The notes beneath the pieces are model-generated. The model worked only from the letters and a program-made list of their open reading frames with translations, was not told the origin of the DNA and searched no databases. Positions 15,111 through 23,300 of a DNA stretch of 51,528 bases are shown here, piece by piece. The position numbers were made by a program, and so were the translations under genes. Source of the stretch: a virus; IMG/VR virus record IMGVR_UViG_3300017971_000076, positions 1 through 51,528 of that record; one strand, written 5' to 3'. Numbering within the stretch: position 1 is the stretch's first letter; every line of letters begins with the position of its first letter.

Positions 15111-15899
15111 TCATTGGGCGGACATTGCCGCCGCGACGGCATTCTGGAACGCCGCCCACGACAGCGGCAACTCATACGGCAGGTGGCCGTAGACTCCGCG
15201 ACCTCCGCCTGGATGCGCAGGTCGTTTTTGCGTATAGAGCCAGCGGGAGCCGGGGTTAATTTCGATCCCACGCTTTTTGACGTTCTCTTTATGGAAGCCC
15301 AGCTTTTCCTCCCTGACAGCCACTTTGTTGTTACAGAAGAGAATGCTGTCGGCCCAACGAAAAAGCAGGTTGGAGACCTTTTCGTGCGTATCCAACTGAT
15401 ACTGGTCGTATGAGTCACCCTCGGGATCATCGAATCGCCGAATCTTGACATGGCCAACTAAAATGGAAGTCATGTTGAGATCGCGCCGAAGTGCGTCTAG
15501 CCAGGCCGTGATTTTCTGCCAGACACCTACGGCCTCATCGGTCCCTTTTCCGAATCCACCGCCAACGTCATTGATCGACGCGACCTTACCCTTTGCGCAG
15601 ATTTCCGCATGTATCATCAGCGCGAGCGTACTCACGGAGTCGATTACGGCTGTCTGGAATTCATGCTGGCTCTCATGCAGGAATTGCAACCAGCCAAATA
15701 TGTCTTGAACGGACTGGCAGACCGGAACCTTATCCACGTCCAATTCGTCAATCCCTTCTTCGCCTGCGATCGGGAGGAATACGGGATTGTTTGCTTCAGC
15801 GGCAAAGGTTGATTTACCGATCTTCTCCACGCCCAAAAGAATGATGCGCGGTGCCCGGATGCATTTCCCGGATGTGATTTGACTCAGATCGTAGGCCAT
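15111..15899 (-). CDS. Sak4-like RecA-fold single-strand annealing ATPase
   Basis: A 262-residue P-loop ATPase of the phage nucleotide-binding (AAA_24) type. Walker A is GVEKIGKST (23-31) and Walker B TAVIDSVS (83-90); a GHVKIRRFDDP segment follows as in family members. Such proteins, typified by Sak4, stimulate single-strand annealing with an SSB partner; DUF669 nearby would fit that partner. ATG 15899 overlaps the preceding TAA. Length is typical. Confidence 0.85.
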   Translation of the reverse strand: MAYDLSQITSGKCIRAPRIILLGVEKIGKSTFAAEANNPVFLPIAGEEGIDELDVDKVPVCQSVQDIFGWLQFLHESQHEFQTAVIDSVSTLALMIHAEICAKGKVASINDVGGGFGKGTDEAVGVWQKITAWLDALRRDLNMTSILVGHVKIRRFDDPEGDSYDQYQLDTHEKVSNLLFRWADSILFCNNKVAVREEKLGFHKENVKKRGIEINPGSRWLYTQKRPAHPGGGRGVYGHLPYELPLSWAAFQNAVAAAMSAQ

Positions 15900-16024
15900 T
15901 ACTCTGGCTCCTTATGTTCCCAAATTGTCAACCCGTCGCTGTCTTCAGTGCCGTAGTCGTCCGCCAGCAATCGCCATCCGTCCTCCAGTCGTTGATTCCA
16001 ATCGACCATCTCATCCTCCGTCAT
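15899..16024 (-). CDS. 41-aa acidic hypothetical protein
   Basis: MTEDEMVDWNQRLEDGWRLL followed by an acidic tail ending EHKEPE. It begins at ATG 16024 (overlapping the excisionase stop, preceded by GAAGGG) and ends on the Sak4 start (TAATG). The upstream extension to 16165 has no support. The tight coupling on both sides suggests it is real; no family recognised. Confidence 0.55.
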   Translation of the reverse strand: MTEDEMVDWNQRLEDGWRLLADDYGTEDSDGLTIWEHKEPE

Positions 16025-16254
16025 GGGATTGCCCTTCGTTGCCGCCGGCGTTGAAGGCGCTCTTGGCGAGGCTCTTCTCGGTGGGCAAAAGAGAAAGCTG
16101 CCAGATCCTCTTCCCGGATGCGTCGTCGCGGTCGTCGAGTGCCGGACGGCGAGACGTTTACACACGCCAAATCCCCGCGTTCAACGAGGCGTCTGACGGT
16201 GCGCACCGAGCAAGAGAGTTGCCTGGCAGCTTCTTTGAAGGTCAAAAGTCGCAT
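16021..16254 (-). CDS. Excisionase-like helix-turn-helix DNA-binding protein
   Basis: A 77-residue protein starting MRLLTFKEAARQLSCSVRTV: the winged HTH_17/MerR-type fold used by excisionases and other small DNA binders (LTxxEAAxxLxxSxRTVRRLVERGDL...V). The C-terminus is extremely Arg-rich. It is the first gene after the operator-rich gap 16255-16366, so it likely acts early, as recombination directionality factor or transcription regulator. Confidence 0.75.
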   Translation of the reverse strand: MRLLTFKEAARQLSCSVRTVRRLVERGDLACVNVSPSGTRRPRRRIREEDLAAFSFAHREEPRQERLQRRRQRRAIP

Positions 16255-16283
16255 GATTGCCGTGTCAAACAGGGTTGAAGCTC

Positions 16284-16364
16284 AGTGTCGACACTTCAAT
16301 CTTATCCAGCCGGCTTGTCACAACTGTGACAGGTTTCTGTCACAAATCGCGACTTTTGGTCACA
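16284..16364. promoter_or_regulatory. Operator array in the promoter gap of the replication operon
   Basis: Within the 112-bp spacer: a perfect 12-bp palindrome AGTGTCGACACT (16284-16295); a 16-bp dyad TGTCACA-AC-TGTGACA (16316-16331); and two further half-sites TGTCACA (16338-16344) and GGTCACA (16358-16364). The half-site starts are 22 and 20 bp apart, about two helical turns, so a regulator could bind one face. The neighbouring winged-helix or XRE regulators are natural candidates. Confidence 0.7.
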
Positions 16365-16366
16365 AA

Positions 16367-16765
16367 TCAGACCGAGACTTCTTCTAGAAGGATACTGCCA
16401 TGCCGCGTGATGATCGCGAACAGAATATCCGCATCAAGAAGTCGCTCAGAGAGGCGAGAACAGGCTTTGCGAATCGCGTTATCGCTCACAGGCTTCCCCC
16501 ACACAGCATCTTGAACGACCTCAAAGGTCGCCTGACTGTGTTCGTGGAGATAACGTAAGAGAGAGAAGTCAATCTTAGATAGCCGGAGACTCTGCTGCCC
16601 GTACTGAACCGTGCGTGTCTTAGGGTCGAATCGCAGATGCGGCCTGTCGATCCGCACGCCGGCCAGCCTGGTGTCCGGGATGTCGATCAGAAGCATTCCG
16701 TCTGTGCGCCGTATCGCCGTCCGCATAAGATCGACGGCTTCAGTATCAGAAAGCAGAAATTGCAT
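16367..16765 (-). CDS. Winged-helix DNA-binding protein (OmpR C-terminal type)
   Basis: A 132-residue protein. Residues 50-130 fit a Trans_reg_C winged helix: strand-rich LRFDPKTRTVQYGQQSLRLS, recognition region VSDNAIRKACSRLSERL and the final wing ITRHGSILL. There is no receiver domain, so it is a stand-alone DNA binder. ATG 16765 is preferred; GTG 16780 adds five residues but lies within a GCGGTG/CACCGC hairpin (16771-16787). It sits immediately upstream of the operator array and may regulate the replication operon. Confidence 0.7.
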   Translation of the reverse strand: MQFLLSDTEAVDLMRTAIRRTDGMLLIDIPDTRLAGVRIDRPHLRFDPKTRTVQYGQQSLRLSKIDFSLLRYLHEHSQATFEVVQDAVWGKPVSDNAIRKACSRLSERLLDADILFAIITRHGSILLEEVSV

Positions 16766-16838
16766 AAGAGGCGGTGGCACGCACCGCTAGCGCAGAGGAC
16801 GAAACTGGGAAAGCGGGGCAGAGCGCAAAGAGGTCGTG

Positions 16839-17093
16839 CTAGTCGCGCGGCTCTTCACGCAACTCACGGAAGTGAATATGAAGTTCGCAGTCGAGAGCGC
16901 GAGCAATAGATTCGAGCGTGGAGAGCTTCACGTCGCACGGCTTATTGCCGAGCACGAGAGAGATAGTGCTGCCGGCTAGGCCAGTGCGTTCTGCCAGTTC
17001 ACGCTGAGAGATATTGGCCTCAAAGAGGGCCCGCCGCATCTGTCGTTTTAGTTTCGGGTCGATAGGCATTTTGATTCCTGCCGTAATCACCAT
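16839..17093 (-). CDS. XRE/Cro-CI-type repressor candidate
   Basis: An 84-residue HTH_3 protein: ISQRELAERTGLAGSTISLV (28-47) is the helix-turn-helix, followed by LSTLESIARALDCELHIHF. The family controls phage lysis-lysogeny switches and antitoxins. ATG 17093 is well supported by AGGAGGG six bases upstream and by a sigma70-type promoter just beyond. Position between integrase and excisionase-like gene fits a lysogeny regulator; there is no peptidase or dimerisation domain, so regulation is not by RecA-mediated cleavage. Confidence 0.75.
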   Translation of the reverse strand: MVITAGIKMPIDPKLKRQMRRALFEANISQRELAERTGLAGSTISLVLGNKPCDVKLSTLESIARALDCELHIHFRELREEPRD

Positions 17094-17118
17094 TCCGTGC
17101 CCTCCTGTATCTCAATGT

Positions 17119-17147
17119 AGTCTAATCCGGGTGAAACATCCTGTCAA
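17119..17147 (-). promoter_or_regulatory. Sigma70-type promoter for the XRE regulator
   Basis: On the minus strand TTGACA (17147-17142) is separated by exactly 17 bp from TAGACT (17124-17119). The -35 is a perfect consensus and the -10 matches four of six. The predicted start lies just before AGGAGGG and the ATG at 17093. Confidence 0.7.
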
Positions 17148-17149
17148 GG

Positions 17150-18307
17150 CTAATCCTGCACCGATCCATCAAATAACCACTCGCGTACAGTATTCGCTAT
17201 TTTCTGTAGCCTCCCTAGTTCATTGAGATTGAGTTGCGAGTAGACCCGCTTCTGAAGCGATCTTGGGGCGTGCCCCATCGTAAGGTCGATCATGGCTTGA
17301 TCGGGCACGAGGTCCACGACAGTGGCGTAGGTGTGGCGGAGAGAGCCGATTCCGGCACCAGGGAGATGCTTGTCTGCCAGCAGCTTACACCACGCCCGCT
17401 CTAGGGCTTCCCGCCCGCTGTGTGCGCGTCGCCGCCTGGTCAGCAGAAGTCGCCGCTCCGTCTGGTCGACCGGCTTACGATGGTTGTCTCGGTAATCCAG
17501 GATCGCCGTAACAGTCTCGGGCCAAAGGGCCGCCATGCGACGGCGCTTCGTCTTGACTCGCCGGAAATCATGGTAGGGAATCTCGCCGTCCAGGTGGAGC
17601 CGGTCGAGCGTCACGGCGACCGTATCACTCTGATAGAAGCCGCAGTTGATCCCTAGCAGGATCGCAACCCGCATACTGGGCTCTGCGACCCGAAGTGCCG
17701 CCAGAATTACCTCCCGGTCCAGAAAGCGAGATACACCGCGCTCCTCTCGCTCGTACTCGATTGCGTGGATTCCAGGTGCCTTGAATCTCGGGCCATAGCG
17801 AACCTCTCGGTCGTACAGCCCCATCTCACGACCCCAGCGGAAGACAGTCCGGACGGCCGTGATGCGATTTCGCATCGTCGATGGGCCCCAGCCCCGGCGC
17901 TCCATGGCGCTCTGGACCGCTGTGAAGTGCTCTGGCCCGAGAGACGCGATCGGCACCCCGGCGAGCCGGGTATCCTCCAGGAGTTGACTGGCGGCCTGAT
18001 AGTCGTGGCGAGTCCTGGGTGAAAGCTGGCCAGTGACGATCCGGTCGTCTACGTCCATGAGATGCCTGGCGACCAGTTCCCCGACCGTCATGCTGCCGTT
18101 CTGAGTCGGCGGGATTAGCCCGGCCAGCAGGTGGTCGCGCTCCTGGAGCCAGAGTCGCAGCGCCCGGTCGGGATCGGTCAGCGGGCCGAAGTAGTGGACA
18201 CGCCCCCTGACCTTTTTACTCCACTGGCCGCTCGGATGGACCGTCAGAGGCCAGTCGGGGCGGGCTAGCTTCCACTCTCGGTACTCAGCGACTTCGGGGC
18301 GCACCAT
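17150..18307 (-). CDS. int: Tyrosine-type site-specific integrase, planctomycete type
   Basis: A 385-residue phage integrase. The N-terminus has HPSGQWSKKVRGRVHYFG (24-41), a hallmark of integrases from planctomycetes. A SAM-like core-binding domain spans about 75-165. Catalytic residues visible: Lys252/254 (VKTKRRR), LRHTY (Arg324), MGH (His346) and nucleophile Tyr356 (KRVYSQL). The first Arg is absent: the GxR box reads GFYQSD, as in relatives. ATG 18307 is chosen because GGAGGG lies eight bases before it; the frame to 18349 is longer but unsupported. A possible -10 TATACT precedes the RBS. It integrates the phage at attP, presumably in the neighbouring spacer. Confidence 0.88.
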   Translation of the reverse strand: MVRPEVAEYREWKLARPDWPLTVHPSGQWSKKVRGRVHYFGPLTDPDRALRLWLQERDHLLAGLIPPTQNGSMTVGELVARHLMDVDDRIVTGQLSPRTRHDYQAASQLLEDTRLAGVPIASLGPEHFTAVQSAMERRGWGPSTMRNRITAVRTVFRWGREMGLYDREVRYGPRFKAPGIHAIEYEREERGVSRFLDREVILAALRVAEPSMRVAILLGINCGFYQSDTVAVTLDRLHLDGEIPYHDFRRVKTKRRRMAALWPETVTAILDYRDNHRKPVDQTERRLLLTRRRRAHSGREALERAWCKLLADKHLPGAGIGSLRHTYATVVDLVPDQAMIDLTMGHAPRSLQKRVYSQLNLNELGRLQKIANTVREWLFDGSVQD

Positions 18308-18581
18308 GTCAACCGCCCTCCAAGGAAGTATACTACATTTCCGAACCAATTCACACTAATTTAGCATAACTAGGAAGTCTCCGGGTGTAAAGAGGGTGTT
18401 ATTGGATTTCCGCCGGGCGTGGCGGTTGCCCTGCAAGTCGTCGCCAGGAAAGGACTTAGGGTAACACCCCGGAAACTAGGCGGCCTGGTAGTGGGTCATT
18501 TGCGGGGAAAATGGCATGTGTCATATCCTACTTACTGGCCGTAGGTTACGTCAATCCCGACTCTTGTTGTCTTGGTCAATT

Positions 18582-18608
18582 GGGGACAATAGGGGACACT
18601 GGGGGACA
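18582..18608 (+). repeat. Three GGGGACA boxes with 10-bp period
   Basis: GGGGACA starts at 18582, 18592 and 18602, exactly one helical turn apart, inside the integrase-adjacent spacer. Such phasing suggests cooperative binding of one protein face, for example an excisionase or accessory factor. Confidence 0.7.
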
Positions 18609-18634
18609 GATTCGGGTGTAGTTACACCCGCGCA

Positions 18635-18666
18635 GAAAAAGAGCCGGCCATGGACGTGGCCGGCTC
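18635..18666 (-). terminator. Rho-independent terminator of the structural operon
   Basis: Arms GAGCCGGCCA (18641-18650) and TGGCCGGCTC (18657-18666) form a perfect 10-bp stem with a 6-nt loop, and on the minus strand TTTTT follows directly. It lies 25 bp after the last structural/lysis gene. Confidence 0.85.
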
Positions 18667-18690
18667 AGTCCCGCCCCACCCGCAATACGC

Positions 18691-18957
18691 TCAGTCTGGC
18701 CTCCTGAGCGCCGCAAGCAGTTCTCGAATCTCCTTCCGCTCAGCAGCCAAAGCCTCCAGGAAGGCATCTCGCTGCTCTGTCAGGGCCTTCGTGTGGGCCG
18801 GGCCGACTCTCGACAGCACATAGTATATTGTCCAGCCGAGGACCGCCAGGGCCCCGCCCTGAAGCATCTCCGGGGCGATTTGCGGAATCCCCGGGGCCCC
18901 CTCGGTCGCCAAGAGCACAGCCATTCCCCATATCGGCCCACACGCAAGCCATCTCAT
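18691..18957 (-). CDS. Small membrane protein, holin candidate
   Basis: An 88-residue protein with two hydrophobic segments (GPIWGMAVLLA, 7-17, and GGALAVLGWTIYYVL, 34-48) and a charged helical C-terminus (ALTEQRDAFLEALAAERKEI). Two spans, size and last position in the late operon fit a holin, but sequence alone cannot distinguish it from another small membrane protein. ATG 18957 follows GGGAGGG. It lies one base after the preceding protease gene. Confidence 0.6.
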   Translation of the reverse strand: MRWLACGPIWGMAVLLATEGAPGIPQIAPEMLQGGALAVLGWTIYYVLSRVGPAHTKALTEQRDAFLEALAAERKEIRELLAALRRPD

Positions 18958-18958
18958 C

Positions 18959-19951
18959 CTATTCCCTCCCGTAGAATTCGCGCAGCCGGTCGATCGGCTG
19001 TACCCCAGAAAGCGTCTCGCCCAGCCGGTTCACGTAGGCCGGCAGGCCACCGATCTCGTACATCTCGGCGAACGTCGTATTCTCGTCATAGTCAATCACT
19101 TGGATGTCGACCCCCTCCTGGACCAACTGAACTACAATCTCGTTCATCTGCGGACAGAATCGGCACCAGTCGGCCCTGAAAAAGAAATTACCGGAACCCT
19201 CCTGGCTGCCAATCGCACTCAGGGCCCCCTTGCGAAAATCCTCGCAGCGCACGGCGTAGCCGATCCCGCCATCGGAACCCCACAAGATTCCGACAATCTT
19301 GCCGTCCTGGAAGATCGCGGAGCCAGACCGGCCACCTTTAGGCGGCGGGACGAACGTGAAGCTTGTCCGGCCGCCGTTGTACTTTGGGCTCATGTTCGCG
19401 CCCCCCTTGACATGCCCCTCCCATAGCGATTGCCATGAGAGCCCTGGGCAGCCGATCGAAATAATCGCGGTATCCTCTTCCGGGGACGCCTCGCCGATAG
19501 GAATTGCGTTCGGTAACTCGCCCTCCTTGAACGCACTCACCGGAATCTTAAGGATCGCCGCATCAACTTTCAGGGCCTTCACGACCGTCGCCTTGTACTC
19601 GCCAGTGATATGGCCGTCCAACCAGAACTCGACAATGAATGTCTTCGTTCGCCCGACGACGTGCCGGCAAGTGAGTACGTAGACGTACTTGTCGTCAATC
19701 GCAAAACAGCACCCACTCCCGCCGGAACCTCCGCCGCGTACACGGCAGGTCGCTTTCAGGTATTCGTAAAGCTGATCGAACGGCTCCGGCTCTGGATCGA
19801 CGATCGGGTCGCCGGGCTCTGGGATCGGCAATTCCTGCGACGGACAGCCGCCCTTCGGGCACTTATCACAATCATCATCCGGGCATGCGCCGTCCGACAT
19901 GGGCACACAACCCGGCAACGCTAACAGCAGAATCAAGAGCAGTCGTCTCAC
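18959..19951 (-). CDS. Lipoprotein: trypsin-like serine protease fused to a thioredoxin-like domain
   Basis: A 330-residue protein starting at GTG 19951, five bases after AAGGAGG. MRRLLLILLLALPGC is a lipoprotein signal with Cys15 as lipidated residue. A Cys/Pro-rich linker (20-58) leads to a chymotrypsin-fold protease: His97 (TCRHVVG), Asp130 (KVDAAIL), Ser209 (GGRSGSAIF). The C-terminal ~85 residues are thioredoxin-like with W262-C-R-F-C266. It would be exported to the outer surface of a membrane, where it could cleave proteins and handle disulfides. Neither domain is standard in phage lysis modules; such architectures are known to me from planctomycetes. Confidence 0.85.
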   Translation of the reverse strand: MRRLLLILLLALPGCVPMSDGACPDDDCDKCPKGGCPSQELPIPEPGDPIVDPEPEPFDQLYEYLKATCRVRGGGSGGSGCCFAIDDKYVYVLTCRHVVGRTKTFIVEFWLDGHITGEYKATVVKALKVDAAILKIPVSAFKEGELPNAIPIGEASPEEDTAIISIGCPGLSWQSLWEGHVKGGANMSPKYNGGRTSFTFVPPPKGGRSGSAIFQDGKIVGILWGSDGGIGYAVRCEDFRKGALSAIGSQEGSGNFFFRADWCRFCPQMNEIVVQLVQEGVDIQVIDYDENTTFAEMYEIGGLPAYVNRLGETLSGVQPIDRLREFYGRE

Positions 19952-19961
19952 AGGTACCTCC

Positions 19962-20387
19962 TTACACAGCAAATGAAATCTGACGTTGCTGACGGGCCTC
20001 GCGCAGCGCCTTCAGGATCTTGATACCAGCCTGGACGGCCTGGATGATCGCGAAAATCATCATGGGGTTGAATGCACACTCAGTAACCTCTTGAAGCTCC
20101 TGCGAACATTGGAGGCTCTGCTCGGCCGTGAATCGCCCCTCAATAACCGCCAGGACGACGCCGTGAATCAGCGCCCACGCCTCATCTCTGGCAACCAAAT
20201 CGGCAGCGAAATCAAGAATCGTATCGTCGATCTCGATTACGGTACGTTCGGCGAGCACAACGCCCGTCTCGATAGCCGCCATAGTCCAGCGGCGCACGTC
20301 CTCGCTGTCACTCAGGTCGTCTGGGAAGTTAATCAGATCGCGGACGGGCACACGTCTCAACAACGAAAGCAATTGCAACAATCTCAT
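19962..20387 (-). CDS. Hypothetical protein at the end of the virion gene cluster
   Basis: A 141-residue protein starting MRLLQLLSLLRRVPVRDLIN. It has an acidic helical middle and a hydrophobic C-terminal helix (PMMIFAIIQAVQAGIKILKA, about 107-126) followed by a basic tail. No family recognised. ATG 20387 follows GAGGAG by seven bases. It could be a small virion or lysis protein. Confidence 0.65.
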   Translation of the reverse strand: MRLLQLLSLLRRVPVRDLINFPDDLSDSEDVRRWTMAAIETGVVLAERTVIEIDDTILDFAADLVARDEAWALIHGVVLAVIEGRFTAEQSLQCSQELQEVTECAFNPMMIFAIIQAVQAGIKILKALREARQQRQISFAV

Positions 20388-20391
20388 AGTG

Positions 20392-23300
20392 CTACTCCTC
20401 AGAAAGAAACAGGTTTGCCACCTCAACGTAATACTTAGCCAACTCTTGGTCTATCGTTCTCGCGTTATTGCGCTTTGCCGCAATGATCGGCCAAAGTTGC
20501 TTGCGCTCTTCGGCTGTCCCTTGCAGGAAAACGTCCAACGATTCGCGCAGCGATAGTCTCTTGACTGACGCCTGGAGCGGTGTCAGCCTCGATTCCGCCA
20601 GAATCCCTTTTCGCTCTGTGCCGGCGAACCCTTCCAGTCCTTCTGGCGTAACTTCCTCGTCGGCCCGAAATCGCCGAACTAGCCCCTTGCGCCTCTTGCT
20701 TCTCTCAGCTTTCTCTCGCGTCCTGGAGCCAGTCGGGATTTTGTTCGCGAGGTACTGCATCGCCAACTTCTGTGCGTTGCTTCTCGTGATGTACGCAGGG
20801 GCAGACGTGATTCCGAGACCGCTCGTAACAGCCGCCTGGACAGCCGGTTCCTTCGCTTCGCGCATCCGCATATAGTTCTTGACACTGAACGGTATATACG
20901 CTTCGCCGACATGCTGCACGCTGTCAATTAGCTGGGCCATCAACGGGTCATCTGCGTTCCGAATTTCCGTTCCGTAATAGTCCTCATTGCTCCACATATC
21001 CAGGAAAGTACCCCACATCGGATGCACCTTGTGATGCGCTGTTCGCATCGGATCATGCGTCCACGAATACACGTCACGAGAGTAGGTCGGCAGGCCAATT
21101 CGCTCAACGCTTCCATCGGGGTTCCGATTGCCGGTGGGCGGGAAAAAGTAATCCCGCAACTCCCTGGGGGCCTCTCCCGTAAGCAGGTAGGTCAATATAG
21201 CTCCGAGGGTCGCATACGAAATTGCCGCCCCAATCACGTAAGCCTGCTTGCCGCTAATCAGTTCCCCGCCGAGTGCCTTCCGTTCCTTAGTGGTAAAGAT
21301 GTCCGTAACTGCGCCGCCGTACTCACGGATACTACCGAGGTTCCAGCCTACTGACCGCACGGCCAACATGGACACATCTTTGACGTACTGGTTCCAAAAC
21401 AGATTGTCGTAGGCTAGCTGGCCAAGGCGGTTATCGACTGAATCCCACGCCTGCGTCAGTTGCTCCGCAACTTGCTCCTCGGAAAGCGTTCCCCATCTGC
21501 TGTACACGTCGCGTGCCAAGTAATGGAACGTTCCTAGCTTTAGTCGCGGCACCATGTACTGCATGATAGGCGCTGCCGTCGCCTCTAGCGTCGCGAAAAT
21601 GCTCTGTACCGGGAGCTTGACGGCAGAGGACGCCTTTTCCATTGGGGCCCCGTACCGTAAGTTGTAAAGCGTATCCCTGATTGATTTGATCGACCTGTTG
21701 TAGTATCTGGGGTCCATGCTGGCCCGGCCGCCTGCCCCGATGATATTTTCAATCAAGTACGCCAGTTCGTCGTTCTTAATCTTGTCAAGATCGTTGCGCA
21801 TCGCCTTGATTAGCTTATCGCCCTGCCACAGCGACTTGAAGCCGGCAAAGGGGGCCGTGACCAACTCTTTGGCTCCCTGCGACACGTTACCGCGGAGCAT
21901 CTTGAGAATCGACACGCCAGTCTGCGTGGCGATCGCGTCAGTCATAACATTGAGTGCATGGAACCCGGACAGCGACAGGCTAGCTTGATTCATTGCGTTA
22001 CCGAACGCTCGCGCGGTGTTGTACAGCGTGCGAACAGCGACGTTCGGGTTGGCCCTCAACCCAGGAGATAACTGGTTATCAATCATGCCAGCGACCTCAT
22101 TCGGCATCGCCCACCGCCCCAATACCCTCACGCCCTGTTGTGTAATCGTCTGCTCCTGCGTCCCAAGCACGAGCGAGCGGTCCAGCATTAGCAGCGGGCT
22201 CAGCGGCTCGTTGGCAGCCAGGAAGTCTTGCCACATCCCAGTTACCTCCGGCGCAACTTCCCGCATTTTCTCCGGCGCTGCAAGCCACGCCTCCAAGATA
22301 ACAGCCTCCTGCTCCTCTGGCGTCTTGGAGTATTCGACGAACCCTTCCGTCTCTGGTATCGATCTCTCGACGCGGAGTGACGACAGCGCGTCCAACTCCC
22401 GCCGCACCGCCTTACCGCCATTCTCGACCATGTAATCGTACAGGCCGTAGATTTCGCCAATATTATGCCCGATCTCGTGTGCGAGTGTCGCTACGGGGGT
22501 CCCCGTCCGCGTCTTGATGATCCGCCGCCCCTTCTTTGTCGTGACGGTCTCACCGAAAGACTCCAGCTTCGTTACCCGTCTTGTCGCTACTCCCAGAGAG
22601 TTTGCGACTGACGTGAGTTGATCAACGAGTAGTTTGTCGAACACTTCGGTGACTGTCACGTCTCCGGACGTTTGCACTAAAAACGACGGATCATCGACAA
22701 ACCTGAACCCACTCGGCAGATAATCTTTCTCCAGGCTGGCCGGCACGAACACAGCTAGGCCGTGTTGCTTCAGCAGCCCCATTGCCTCCGTCTTCGCCGC
22801 ATATTCGTTCATGTGGTGAATCCGCATGAACGCCAACTCAGCCGGGTTGTCAGTCACTAGTTCAAGGCCAGCCTCACGACCTTCCTTTACAGTCGGGATA
22901 ACCCGCTTACGGAGGAAGCCAGACTTCCGATAGGTCTCCCGGAAAATCTGACCGAGCACCGTGTCCGCTTCTGGGCTGGATTTCCACAGGTGAGGGAAGT
23001 AGTCTTCGTTGAATTTCGACAGCTTCCCGACCTTTTGGACACGCTCCCGCGCCGCGTCCAACTCACCTCGGATTACCTTTGCGACGGCGTTCAACTCACC
23101 CGGCTGCTCTGTCCCAGACTCCATGCGGTCGATGAATTCAAGTCGCTCATCGGGTGACATCTTGTAGAACGACCGCTCAATCTTATCGAGCGAATGCTTA
23201 GACGCCTCATCCCACTGGGCCGCACGAGCCATCTGGCCACGCAGGATATGCCCCGCTCGCCTGGCCCGCCGCCCACCGGCTGCGACCGGGGACGCTATCG

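Larger units (their letters stand above)
18308..18690. other. Non-coding spacer beside integrase, attP candidate
   Basis: No gene is supported in these 383 bp. It contains five copies of a GGGTGTAA-like octamer: 18383-18390, 18394-18401, inverted 18462-18469, 18614-18621 and inverted 18622-18629, the last two forming an 18-bp dyad. Repeated short sites flanking an unrepeated centre are how arm-type sites lie around an integrase core. The crossover core itself cannot be identified without a host sequence. Confidence 0.5.

Noticed and set aside
14531-15259. 242-aa plus-strand frame opposite DUF669 and zinc-ribbon genes
   Set aside because: It covers two well-supported minus-strand genes and a structured spacer and has no recognisable domain.
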